From Candidatus Kapaibacterium sp. (GTDB lineage: Bacteria > Bacteroidota > Ignavibacteria > Kapaibacteriales > Kapaibacteriaceae): DNA of 14,801 bases. Numbering within the stretch: the stretch's first letter is position 1; each line of letters opens with the position of its first letter. Under the pieces are notes generated by a model. It was not told the origin of the DNA and made no database searches. It saw only the letters and a list, made by a program, of their open reading frames with translations. The translations under genes and the position numbers were made by a program. This document shows, in pieces, positions 5,799-14,362 of this stretch. Location of the stretch: NCBI GenBank assembly GCA_030830285.1, contig JAURNF010000157.1:1-14801 (forward strand). The letters run 5' to 3'.

Positions 5799-8000
5799 AT
5801 GTGTTCGCGTCATCTTGGCATCGCCGTAGCAACGCTGCTGTGCGTGGTTGCAGCCGAAGTGCATGCGCAACGATGGATGATTGATAGCACAAAGACACGT
5901 CGTGACACGCTACAGCTCCCTGTTGTGGAGGTTAAGGACGCAGCTGACGAAGAGCGTTTTGCCATTACGCATGCGCCAGACGTGCAGATGGGAATGATCA
6001 ATGCCGGCAAGAAGACGGAAGTCATTCGCATGGCATCGGTGATTGGGAACACGGCGACAAACAACCCACGTCAAGCGCTGATGGGTATTGCCGGGTTGAA
6101 CATCTTCGATAACGATGTCACTGGTGTGAACATGAGCATCGGTGGACGTGGACTCAATCCGAATCGCAACGTTCACATCGTAACACGTCAAAACGGGTAT
6201 GATGTTTCTGCCGATCCATATGGCTACCCAGAGGCATACTACACGCCACCGCTCGAAGCCGTTTCGCGGATCGACATGGTGCGCGGTGCTGGGGCACTTC
6301 GGTATGGCTCACAGTTCGGTGGTACGATCAACTTTGTAATGGCCGATGGTTCGCGCGATCGTGCTATCGGTGGTGATGTATCACTCACCGGTGGTGGGTA
6401 TGGTTTCGCTGGACTCTTCGCGCGTGTTGGGGGTACAGTTGAGAACACCAACTACGTGGCGTTCGTCAACGCACGTCATTCCGACGGCTGGCGTGCGAAT
6501 AGCCAACTCAATCAACTGACCGGATATGCAGCCGTAACCCAGCGTCTGAGCGAGAGCGTGAAACTGCGCGCCGACTACACGCATATGTACTTCGAGGGTA
6601 AGCAGCCTGGTGGATTGACAGATGATCAATTCAGTCGTGATCCATCTGTATCACTACGCAATCGCAACTGGTTCCGTCTGGATTGGAATCTTGCATCGGT
6701 CACTGCCGATTGGATGATCGACGAAGCCACGACTGTGCGATCGCAGTTCTTTGGCACGTATAGCACACGGAGTAGCGTTGGTGTTGTGACGAGCATCACC
6801 ACACCTGATACCGGTGGTGTGCGCACGGTGAACATCGACACATACCGCAACGTTGGTAATGAAACCACGCTTCAGCATGACGTCAATGTTCTTGGAACGG
6901 CGTTGTCGTTCCTGACAGGTATTCGCCTCTACACTGGCGAAACACAGCGTCGTCAGGGCAATGGCACAGCAGGGGCGGATGCGAACTACGCGTTCACGTC
7001 ACCGCAGCGACTTGAGGGTTCAGATTTCACCTTCCCAACCATGAATGCTGCGTGGTTCACGGAGCTCGTGCTGCGTCCCGTCGAGCGTCTCTCCATCACG
7101 CCTGGCGTGCGTGTTGAGCGCATCGCCACATCATCTGAAGGGTACTACCGCTTCCGTCAGCAGGCAATCGATACAACAATCTCGAGTCGTGAGGAGCGCG
7201 CTCGCACCGTCATGCTCGGTGGACTCGGACTTGCATACGATTTCGACAACGTGCGGCTAACATTCAACGCAACACAGAACTATCGTGCGATTTGGTTCAG
7301 TGACCTGCGCGTTACGATTCCGAACTATGCCGTCGATGCAAACATCAAGGACGAATCTGGCTATACCCTCGAAGCAGGAGTGCGCGGAAAGATTACCTCG
7401 ATCTTGTCATGGGATGTGATGGGTTTCATGATTCGATACAATGGCAAGACGGGTGAGATTGTACAGAACATCAATGGCACATCTGTGCGCGTGCGCACAA
7501 ATGTCGCTGATGCATACTCGCGTGGTGTTGAAGCACTTGCGGATCTCTCGGTGACGCGACTCTTCACGGAGTCGGCTAATGCTGTCGATGTCCACGTGAT
7601 CTTCAATGGCACGATGCTCGATAGTCGCTACGATACACCATCTGACACCTCGATCAATGGCAAGCATGTCGAGTATGCTCCGTCGGCAATCATTCGTACC
7701 GGACTCCAAGCGACGTATAAAGGATTGCGCGGTTCATTCTTAGTGTCGCATACCACTGAGCAATTCACCGATGCGAAGAACACGCTCTCAAGTGCCAACG
7801 CTACTGCTGGGAAGATTCCTGCCTACACAGTGGCAGATCTCACGCTGGGCTATACCTACGACCGGTACTCAATCGATGTATCGTGCAATAACCTGTTTGG
7901 CAACAGCTTCTTCACGCGTCGCACAGGAGCCTATCCTGGACCAGGCATCATCCCAGCCGAACCGCGGAATGTGTTTGCGACGCTGCGCGTGACGTTCTAA
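5799..8000 (+). CDS. TonB-dependent outer-membrane receptor, FecA-like (iron/siderophore uptake)
   Basis: The 733-residue protein has a signal peptide (1-24, ending in VHAQ), a plug domain at about 65-182 and a 22-strand-type barrel ending in NVFATLRVTF, with the terminal Phe needed for BAM insertion. Plug motifs are strong: NPRQALMGIAGLNIFDND, IGGRGLNPNR, VTRQNGYDVSADPYGYPEAYY, the IDMVRGAGALRYGSQFGGTINF block. The 'RGLNPNR...NGYD.SAD..GYPE.YYTP' block is typical of receptors annotated as Fe(3+)-dicitrate (FecA) type in FCB bacteria; the actual ligand is not proven. There is no N-terminal signalling domain and no fecIR pair nearby, so surface sigma signalling is unlikely. ATG 5799 is chosen because GGAG (5789-5792) lies 6 nt before it and the signal peptide starts there; ATG 5787 in the same frame is the alternative. 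The palindrome upstream suggests repression, plausibly by metal or redox state. Confidence 0.9.
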   Translation: MCSRHLGIAVATLLCVVAAEVHAQRWMIDSTKTRRDTLQLPVVEVKDAADEERFAITHAPDVQMGMINAGKKTEVIRMASVIGNTATNNPRQALMGIAGLNIFDNDVTGVNMSIGGRGLNPNRNVHIVTRQNGYDVSADPYGYPEAYYTPPLEAVSRIDMVRGAGALRYGSQFGGTINFVMADGSRDRAIGGDVSLTGGGYGFAGLFARVGGTVENTNYVAFVNARHSDGWRANSQLNQLTGYAAVTQRLSESVKLRADYTHMYFEGKQPGGLTDDQFSRDPSVSLRNRNWFRLDWNLASVTADWMIDEATTVRSQFFGTYSTRSSVGVVTSITTPDTGGVRTVNIDTYRNVGNETTLQHDVNVLGTALSFLTGIRLYTGETQRRQGNGTAGADANYAFTSPQRLEGSDFTFPTMNAAWFTELVLRPVERLSITPGVRVERIATSSEGYYRFRQQAIDTTISSREERARTVMLGGLGLAYDFDNVRLTFNATQNYRAIWFSDLRVTIPNYAVDANIKDESGYTLEAGVRGKITSILSWDVMGFMIRYNGKTGEIVQNINGTSVRVRTNVADAYSRGVEALADLSVTRLFTESANAVDVHVIFNGTMLDSRYDTPSDTSINGKHVEYAPSAIIRTGLQATYKGLRGSFLVSHTTEQFTDAKNTLSSANATAGKIPAYTVADLTLGYTYDRYSIDVSCNNLFGNSFFTRRTGAYPGPGIIPAEPRNVFATLRVTF

Positions 8001-8055
8001 CTCACACGCTTATGTGACAAAAGTCCTGTTGAGCAGCATGGTGGAGTGCTAGGTT

Positions 8056-8074
8056 TGTGACGTTCCGTGTCACA
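8056..8074. promoter_or_regulatory. Inverted repeat upstream of the rhodanese pair
   Basis: TGTGAC (8056-8061) and GTCACA (8069-8074) are perfect inverted arms around 7 nt, ending 25 bp before the first rhodanese start. Another TGTGAC half-site lies at 8013-8018. The arms resemble CRP/FNR-superfamily half-sites, but the gap between TGTGA and TCACA is 9 nt rather than the canonical 6, so a classical CRP site is not claimed. It could be an operator of a divergent family member or another dimeric regulator. Confidence 0.35.
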
Positions 8075-8099
8075 TGTTTCATTCCTATTGAATTCAACC

Positions 8100-8429
8100 A
8101 TGCTCAACATCCTTCGCAACCTCATGGGTGGCGGCTCAACAGAAGGTATCGGCGAAGCACTTCGTGCTGGCGCTGTGATTATCGACGTTCGTTCACCAAT
8201 GGAGTACCGTGGCGGACACGTTGCGGGCTCGAAGAATATTCCGTTGCCAGAAATCGAAGGCTGGCTTGCAAAGCAGCCGAAGTCGGCATCGTTTGTGTTC
8301 TGTTGTGCATCGGGTGCACGAAGTGGATCTGCAACGAGCGTTGCAACATCGAAGGGTTTTACGGCAATCAACGGTGGACCATGGACATCGGTCAACCGCG
8401 CAGTAGCAGATATGGAAGGAGCCAAGTAA
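8100..8429 (+). CDS. Rhodanese-like sulfurtransferase, cytoplasmic single-domain
   Basis: A single rhodanese domain of 109 residues. Visible motifs: VIIDVRSPMEYRGGHVAGSKNIPL (27-50), the usual 'DVR...E(Y/F)..GH(I/V).GA.NIPL' block, and the active-site loop FCCASGARSG (67-76). In the loop C69 is the persulfide-carrying cysteine and R74 completes CxxGxR. Such proteins carry sulfane sulfur for thiosulfate/cyanide or persulfide chemistry, and small ones often serve as sulfur donors or in sulfide detoxification. There is no signal peptide, so it is cytoplasmic. ATG 8100 is chosen because it starts directly before the domain; a GTG at 8067 in frame would add 11 residues and would overlap the inverted repeat. 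The RBS is poor. Its stop overlaps the next gene's start (TAATG), so the pair is translationally coupled. Confidence 0.85.
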   Translation: MLNILRNLMGGGSTEGIGEALRAGAVIIDVRSPMEYRGGHVAGSKNIPLPEIEGWLAKQPKSASFVFCCASGARSGSATSVATSKGFTAINGGPWTSVNRAVADMEGAK

Positions 8430-8824
8430 TGCGAACACTCATCAACACGATTACGATCGCAGCACTCGCGTTTGTAAGCCTTTCAATGACTGCCTGCGGA
8501 CAAACCGCGAAGTCGGTCACGGTTGAAGAAGCAAAGACGATGATCGAGAAGAATGCGAAGGTTGTAGTTCTCGACGTGCGCACGCCGGGTGAATGGAATG
8601 GCGGACACCTCAAGAATGCGAAGCACGCGGATATTCAGTCGAGTGACTTCGAGCAGAAGATTGCATCGATCGATAAGAACGCAACAATAGTTGTGTATTG
8701 TGCTGTCGGCGGACGTAGCTCACGTGCCGCAAGCATGATGGTACAGAAGGGCTACAAGAACGTCATCAACATGGCAGGTGGTATCAACGCCTGGAATGCG
8801 GCGGGCTATCCTACCACCAAGTAA
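8429..8824 (+). CDS. Rhodanese-like sulfurtransferase, predicted lipoprotein
   Basis: The 131-residue product begins with a lipoprotein signal (INTITIAALAFVSLSMTAC), with C23 as the likely lipidated cysteine, though Met rather than Leu sits at -3. A complete rhodanese domain follows: VVVLDVRTPGEWNGGHLKNA (45-64), the active loop VVYCAVGGRSSRAA (88-101) with C91 and R96 of CxxGxR, and INMAGGINAWNAAGYPTTK at the end, the classic 'GG...W...GyP' tail. It should act on the periplasmic face of a membrane, in parallel to its cytoplasmic neighbour. GGAAGGAG at 8414-8421 gives a good SD with 7-nt spacing. The start overlaps the previous stop by one base. Its last 14 nt overlap the 3' end of the convergent giant gene. 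Confidence 0.87.
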   Translation: MRTLINTITIAALAFVSLSMTACGQTAKSVTVEEAKTMIEKNAKVVVLDVRTPGEWNGGHLKNAKHADIQSSDFEQKIASIDKNATIVVYCAVGGRSSRAASMMVQKGYKNVINMAGGINAWNAAGYPTTK

Positions 8825-11800
8825 GCTGTGAACGTGTACGCGTTGGAGTTACCACGCGTACAACGTACACACCATGAGCAATTCCAACGAGGTCAAGTGT
8901 AACGCGTGTGCGTTGCTCTTGACCTCGTTGTCGTTGTGAGACAACACAACGTCCGTCGAGTGTCAGCACGTCAACCTGAAGATCATCGTGCATGCTGCTC
9001 GGAATGTCAACATCAATGCCGCTTGCTCGACGTATCAATGTGAGTGACGGTGCGTTGGGATCAAACAACCGTTGGCGATCCGTTGTGCATATACCCAGCA
9101 CACGATACTTCCCGGGCTCGAGCAATACGTCGCGATCAAGGGTGTCGCCGCCATCATCAAGCCAGACAAAGGACGTTAGCGAGATCGTTGAAGAATCTGC
9201 ACGACCGAGTGTGATGGTAGCGGGCACCTGCGTGATGATGCTATCAGCGCCAGTCCATGTGCCACGCAGTGCAAGTGTTCCATCGGCTTCTGTTGTACGC
9301 GCATCGGGTACAACAACGGAGCGATCATACCGCAGTCGTGCAGCATAGCCGAGCGAATTACCACCAACGAATCCACTGGCACCACGCATCACGAGTGTGA
9401 TCGGACGTCGATCACCTGGATAGCCGCTATCGCTGCGCACGGCAACGGTCGGACCCAATCCCGTGCCGGTTACGTTGATCACATACGGATCAAGTCCGTC
9501 ATCCGTGGTGATCTCGAGATACGTCGAGGTGCGACCAATGGCGTTGGGTGTAAACCGTAGCGACACTACAATGCTATCGAAGGCGGGAAGTACGCGTGGT
9601 GCTGCGCAGAGCTGCTCGGTAGGTTCGAGCAGACGATACGGCATGATGGGATTATCGACAAGACACATCGATGAGATACGTACTGGAGCGTCGGTGATGT
9701 TGCGCACCACGACTACTGAGGAATCATATGAGCTTCCAATGAGTCGCACACCCATATCGATGGAAGGCGTTGTAACTGCAAGTGATGGCTCAATGCCCTC
9801 GCCACGGAGATTGATGACTGCTGTGTCTCTGCCGATGAAGATGCGACACTGTGCAGTGCGTATGCCACGCGCACGTGGTGTAAACGACACTTCGCCTCGA
9901 CCGATGCTTTGTGCTGGTACAGTGCCGGGTACATCCTGCACAACGATGCGAAACTCATCTGCATTCGGTCCCACGATCACGAGTGAGTCGGCGTTGAGTG
10001 CAAAGCGCGTTGCATTGCGAATCACATCAACCACCGTTGAGTCGCGCCGTGCTACCACGCGCACGCGTTGCATATCCACATCGCGGGTTGTTAGCCGAGG
10101 CCACACAATCGAAAACAGCGTATCTGACACATCAATCGTTGGGCGCTGTCCTCCCGAAGAAAGATTGCGAATGATTGCCAATCCGAGACCAGTTGAACCA
10201 GTGATGTGCTGCTGTGTTGTCTGAGCGTACCGTCCATCACGAGGTGCATAGCCATTTCCCAGGTCACGACCGTAGGATGCGATGAACTCCATTGTTGCGA
10301 TGTCGAACACATCCAACGGATCTGGGGTGTTCTCGTATACCACGGCAAATTGATCACCGAGCGGCGAAACCGAGACTTCGCGGGGGACGCCGCGGGAGAA
10401 TCCCTGTGAGATAAAGTTGCCTGATGTACCGTCGTACAACAGATTGAGAACGTGACAGCTCACAACGACCTTCGATGCGTCACTCGTCCATGCCAAACTC
10501 TTGAGTTCACCAGCACCTAATGCACCGTATCGCGCTGTTCGCATACCAGACACGAGGTCGATGATCCGGAAGAACTGCTCATCCTCGATAACGGCGATCG
10601 CAGAGCCAGTAGGGTTCCATGCAATGCTGGTATACGTTAACGTGTTTGATGGAAGAAAGTCATTCGCTAAGAGAGTAGGGGCATCAAGCAACGAGATGCC
10701 AAGTGTCCCGGCAACGGCGAGCTGCGCATCGTTGCTTGGATCGAACTGCATCACTGTAATCTCGTCGGCAATCGTCGTTGTAACTGGTGTTGGCGACATT
10801 GCAGAGAGATCGTAACACGCAATCGTTGACGACGATGGATTTGTTGCAAGGAAGAGTCCGCGTGGACTCAGCACTGGCTGCGTTAACGTTGGTGATTCGC
10901 GCGGACGCAGCTCTAGCTTCATCGCCGAGATTGGGCGCACGGCTGCAACATCCCACAGAAACAGATAGCCGCCCTCAGTGAGTGTTACTGCACGCTTACC
11001 ATCGCGCGTCAGCATTGCAGCAGATACATTGCTGAGCTCATCGGCCATCGTTGAGGTAACCGGGGCAGCACCATTCGCGCCTGTTCTCACTCCACCACGC
11101 ATACCCATGGCGCTGCCTTGGCGAGCATCGATGCACCGCACGGACACTCCATTCGCTGCAATTGGTTGCACTGTTGCTGCATCGATCGCAACCTCGTACG
11201 CATCACCATCTTCACCAACCACTACCACGCGTGCTTCGGGCAAACTCAGCGAGAGGAATGCAACATCACGCGGCGTTGTCGGCAACGATGCATCAAGGAA
11301 CGGTCCAGCAACTGTTGTACCCGTGTGATCAAGCACAGCAACACCACCGCCATGCAACGCAACGGCGATGTACTGTGGTTCTGACCACAACAGATCGAGT
11401 GTTGCGACGGGGAGGACGGCCGGATTACGAGCCCAGAGAACCGAGCCATCTGTTGCGCGCAGACAGCGAATCGTTCGATCGGCAGTGCATACATACAAGG
11501 TGTCGGATCCACCACAGCGCATTGCTGTAACAGCTACACCCAGCGATGTTACCACGCGCGGCGTTGTTGATCCCGTCCATTCGAGAATCCGTCCATCATC
11601 ACCTGCCGAATACGACGTACCTGCGGAAGTGCTGAAGTCAACTGCACGCACCGGTGCTCCATGATCAACACTCATCGTCATGAGTTCGTTGGTATGCATC
11701 TTCACACGTCCATCGACTGAGCCCGAGAGCATGTACTGCGTGCGCCGATGATCGACGACCACATCCGTGATCGTATCGGTGTGTGCCTTCACCAACGTCT

Positions 11801-13409
11801 GCGCTGCATACATCGACGACGTACGCATCAGATAGCCATGCACCGTTCCTACTGCGAGCGATCCAACCTCTGTGATATCAACTGCAGAAACATCGAACGG
11901 AATCAGGAGCGTTGAGTCAGCATCGCGCGATACCTGCATACGTACACGTGCAATGCACCGATCGCTTTCAACGCGTGGGACTGACCAGCGCTGCTGCGTG
12001 CCAGTTGCTGAATCTGAGAGCGTTGTCCACGTTGCACCGCTATCGAGCGACACATCGACACTCACGCGTCGTGTCGTATCGGCAATCTTCCAAATGATTG
12101 TTGTGTCTGATCCCGCGAGGAACTCTTCACGTCCATTTGGTTCGACAAGTATGATGCCATCGGCACCAACGCTCGACGATCGGGATACGCGCAACATTGG
12201 CATCGACCACATGCATGCATCTTCCGCTATCTGCACAGTTGCACCAACATTCGCACGTCCGTCCGACGTATAGGTAATGCGACAGAAGACTGAATCGCCT
12301 TCGCTGATCGAAAACGCCTGTGGCTGTACAGCAAACGATGGATCAGTACAGACAATCGATCGAACATTCGCTCTACCGCGCACCGCATGGACAACCACCG
12401 AGTCGGTAGCAGTTGCACCAGCCACCAGCGATGCAAAGCGCACAGTGGTGGGAGCCACACGAAGCTCGCGCTGTGGGAACATCTGAGCTGGCACATCGAT
12501 GCTCGTTGTATCAAACCCGCGAACACCAAACGTTAGTGTACGTTGGATTGGCTGAGCGCATACTGGATTGGCATCCCAGCTGAGTTCACATGGCTCATAG
12601 CCATCGACTGCCGACTGAATAGCCGATGCCGTAGATCGTGCAAGGTCCGACGTCACAACACCCTCGAACACTGCGCCACCTGTTGCTTGCGTAAGTGCGC
12701 GGAATGACTGGACGATGCCCGTCTCGGAGCGATCGCGCTCGGTGAGGACCACCACAAAGAAGCGTATACGCTCTCGTGTGCAGAGATCAATCGCTTGCGC
12801 GAGTGCATCGTCGGGGAGTGCATCCCAAAATGCATCCGTGACAAGCACACATGAGCGCTCGGCTGTTCCGCGTGCTGCAAGTGGGAGTGCGCCTGCAGTT
12901 GGGTTGAGAAGGTGTTCCACAAAGTCGTTGCCACCGCGTGCTTGTTGCACCGAGATCAGCGATTGAAGACGTGCGCGATTCGTTGTGAAGTCGCTCACCA
13001 CTTGGGGTACATTATCGCACCGATGAAACGCCATCGATGATGGAGGCAAATCCACCAGTGAACTGAACGCAATGCCGAATTCGCGTGCTAGCCCCATAAC
13101 CTGCGGAGGAATATCGCGATCCATCGATCCCGAGATGTCGAAGCTCAATACGATGGATGCTGTGCGTGGTACGTTGCTCGTTGGACACGACACGACGAGG
13201 TTGGACACAGGCGATCCTTGTTCCCAGATTGTCACATCGGAAGCCATTGGACGGAGTGGGGAGCCCTTTGGGGGCGCAACAATGAGTCGCGCCGACATCC
13301 GTGTTGGGGAACTCAACCGCACGGCGAATGGTTCGACAGTCTGCGCAGCTGACCATGCGGGCAGGAGTAGAAGCAGGAGCCAGCAGAACAATGATGGTGA
13401 GCGGAACAT
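8811..13409 (-). CDS. Secreted VWA / WD40-like propeller / choice-of-anchor-D protein with T9SS sorting domain
   Basis: The 1532-residue product has a signal peptide at 1-23 (FCWLLLLLLPAWSAAQ). At about 83-275 is a von Willebrand A domain with MIDAS DISGS (91-95), a typical metal-dependent ligand-binding fold. At about 315-410 is an Ig-like anchor domain (RVAPTTVRFASL...). At about 418-500 is a KNH/Ser-Thr-rich Ig-like domain (ILVEPNGREEFLAGSDTTIIW, SLDSGATWTT). At about 515-1050 are WD40-like propeller blades, for example KAHTDTITDVVVD...LSGSVDGRVKMH and GKRAVTLTEGGYLFLWD. At about 1165-1320 are choice-of-anchor-D repeats (GEVSFTPRARG; FTPNAIGRTSTYLEIT..VTGTG). The tail at 1477-1532 is a T9SS type A sorting domain (VDVLTLDGRCVVS, GIAHGVYVVRV). 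It is predicted to be exported by Sec and then released or attached to the surface by the Por system. Many cysteines fit an extracellular location. ATG 13409 is preferred over GTG 13415. Ligand and role are unknown; adhesion or surface binding is inference. Confidence 0.8.
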   Translation of the reverse strand: MFRSPSLFCWLLLLLLPAWSAAQTVEPFAVRLSSPTRMSARLIVAPPKGSPLRPMASDVTIWEQGSPVSNLVVSCPTSNVPRTASIVLSFDISGSMDRDIPPQVMGLAREFGIAFSSLVDLPPSSMAFHRCDNVPQVVSDFTTNRARLQSLISVQQARGGNDFVEHLLNPTAGALPLAARGTAERSCVLVTDAFWDALPDDALAQAIDLCTRERIRFFVVVLTERDRSETGIVQSFRALTQATGGAVFEGVVTSDLARSTASAIQSAVDGYEPCELSWDANPVCAQPIQRTLTFGVRGFDTTSIDVPAQMFPQRELRVAPTTVRFASLVAGATATDSVVVHAVRGRANVRSIVCTDPSFAVQPQAFSISEGDSVFCRITYTSDGRANVGATVQIAEDACMWSMPMLRVSRSSSVGADGIILVEPNGREEFLAGSDTTIIWKIADTTRRVSVDVSLDSGATWTTLSDSATGTQQRWSVPRVESDRCIARVRMQVSRDADSTLLIPFDVSAVDITEVGSLAVGTVHGYLMRTSSMYAAQTLVKAHTDTITDVVVDHRRTQYMLSGSVDGRVKMHTNELMTMSVDHGAPVRAVDFSTSAGTSYSAGDDGRILEWTGSTTPRVVTSLGVAVTAMRCGGSDTLYVCTADRTIRCLRATDGSVLWARNPAVLPVATLDLLWSEPQYIAVALHGGGVAVLDHTGTTVAGPFLDASLPTTPRDVAFLSLSLPEARVVVVGEDGDAYEVAIDAATVQPIAANGVSVRCIDARQGSAMGMRGGVRTGANGAAPVTSTMADELSNVSAAMLTRDGKRAVTLTEGGYLFLWDVAAVRPISAMKLELRPRESPTLTQPVLSPRGLFLATNPSSSTIACYDLSAMSPTPVTTTIADEITVMQFDPSNDAQLAVAGTLGISLLDAPTLLANDFLPSNTLTYTSIAWNPTGSAIAVIEDEQFFRIIDLVSGMRTARYGALGAGELKSLAWTSDASKVVVSCHVLNLLYDGTSGNFISQGFSRGVPREVSVSPLGDQFAVVYENTPDPLDVFDIATMEFIASYGRDLGNGYAPRDGRYAQTTQQHITGSTGLGLAIIRNLSSGGQRPTIDVSDTLFSIVWPRLTTRDVDMQRVRVVARRDSTVVDVIRNATRFALNADSLVIVGPNADEFRIVVQDVPGTVPAQSIGRGEVSFTPRARGIRTAQCRIFIGRDTAVINLRGEGIEPSLAVTTPSIDMGVRLIGSSYDSSVVVVRNITDAPVRISSMCLVDNPIMPYRLLEPTEQLCAAPRVLPAFDSIVVSLRFTPNAIGRTSTYLEITTDDGLDPYVINVTGTGLGPTVAVRSDSGYPGDRRPITLVMRGASGFVGGNSLGYAARLRYDRSVVVPDARTTEADGTLALRGTWTGADSIITQVPATITLGRADSSTISLTSFVWLDDGGDTLDRDVLLEPGKYRVLGICTTDRQRLFDPNAPSLTLIRRASGIDVDIPSSMHDDLQVDVLTLDGRCVVSQRQRGQEQRTRVTLDLVGIAHGVYVVRVVTPTRTRSQLTWW

Positions 13410-13450
13410 TGTCACGCTTCAACATACAACGGGTATTGTAGTTTCGCCGT
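13410..13450. promoter_or_regulatory. 41-bp divergent intergenic region with a small inverted repeat
   Basis: This gap separates the divergent starts of the giant secreted-protein gene and the desaturase gene, so both promoters must fit here or reach into the coding regions. It contains TACAA (13425-13429) and TTGTA (13436-13440), 5-bp inverted arms around 6 nt. TATTGT-like and TAnTTTC-like sequences could act as -10 elements, but no convincing paired promoter is visible. I infer regulatory content only from the arrangement. Confidence 0.3.
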
Positions 13451-14362
13451 ATGGAAAATCTCTGGACCATGTTCGTATCGAGTCTTGCCGGATACTTCAC
13501 GTATCTCGGACATCAGATTACGCATCCAGGGTGGGACAACTTCTTCTACTGGATCATCGGTGTATCGCTAGTAGTGTGGGTGCTGGAGATCATTGTGCCA
13601 TGGCGCAAGGGGCAAGCGCCGCTCCGCAAGGATTTCTGGCTTGATGTCTGGTGGATGATGTTCAACTTTTTCCTGTTTACCGCACTCGGCTACGGTGCGG
13701 TGAGTGATGTTGTTACGTATGCGTTGCGCTCGGGTGTAACGGCCATCACGGGCATTGCCAACTTCGCTTGGATTGATGTTTCGCAGTTACCAACGTGGGC
13801 GCAGTTCGCCATCATGTTTGTGGTTGTGGACTTCATCAAGTGGAACGTGCATCGATGGTTGCACGCATCACCGCGCTTGTGGGAGTTTCACAAACTCCAT
13901 CATAGCGTCGAGCAAATGGGATTTGCTGCGCATATGCGATATCACTGGATGGAGAACGTGGTTTACAACGCTGTGCTCTATGTGCCGCTCGCGTTCTTTG
14001 GATTTGGTGCAACTGACTTCTTCGCATTACACATCTTCACAACGTTGATTGGACATCTCAATCACGCCAACATCAACGTCCCGATGGGTCCGCTGAAGTA
14101 CATTCTTAACTCGCCGCAAATGCACATCTGGCATCACGCGCATGATCTTCCAGCAGGGAAGAATGGCGTGAACTACGGCATCACGTTGAGTGTATGGGAC
14201 TGGTTGTTTGGCGAGGCCTACATCCCATCGGATGGACGTGACATCGTGTTAGGGTTTAGGGGTGTAGAGCAGTATCCGCATTCCTTTATCGCGCAGAACA
14301 TCGAACCGTTTGCAGCCATCGTACATCACAAGCGTGGCGAATCACAGCGAGCTACATCATGA
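13451..14362 (+). CDS. Sterol desaturase / fatty acid hydroxylase family membrane di-iron enzyme
   Basis: The 303-residue membrane protein has hydrophobic segments at about 32-50, 64-82, 117-130 and 170-205. It carries the three histidine clusters of the family: HRWLH (H134, H138), HKLHH (H147, H150, H151) and HIWHH (H225, H228, H229), with further histidines H161, H165 and H202. These bind a non-haem di-iron centre that uses O2 to hydroxylate or desaturate lipids, with catalysis at the cytoplasmic face of the membrane. The substrate is not predictable from sequence; carotenoid, fatty acid, alkylglycerol or sterol-like lipids are all known for the family. Length is usual. ATG 13451 is the first start in frame and suits the family N-terminus; no strong SD is visible. 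The stop overlaps the next gene by ATGA, which points to an operon with the Rossmann protein. Confidence 0.88.
   Translation: MENLWTMFVSSLAGYFTYLGHQITHPGWDNFFYWIIGVSLVVWVLEIIVPWRKGQAPLRKDFWLDVWWMMFNFFLFTALGYGAVSDVVTYALRSGVTAITGIANFAWIDVSQLPTWAQFAIMFVVVDFIKWNVHRWLHASPRLWEFHKLHHSVEQMGFAAHMRYHWMENVVYNAVLYVPLAFFGFGATDFFALHIFTTLIGHLNHANINVPMGPLKYILNSPQMHIWHHAHDLPAGKNGVNYGITLSVWDWLFGEAYIPSDGRDIVLGFRGVEQYPHSFIAQNIEPFAAIVHHKRGESQRATS

Noticed and set aside
8056..8074. Canonical CRP binding site
   Set aside because: TGTGA and TCACA are 9 nt apart, not 6, so only a generic inverted repeat is claimed.
9463..10224. 253-codon forward ORF inside the giant reverse-strand gene
   Set aside because: It lies wholly antisense to a well-supported T9SS protein, has no recognisable domain or RBS, and its composition is that of a reverse-frame shadow.
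13072..13644. 190-codon forward ORF covering the start of the giant gene and of the desaturase gene
   Set aside because: It crosses two real genes in other frames, and its translation shows no family motif.
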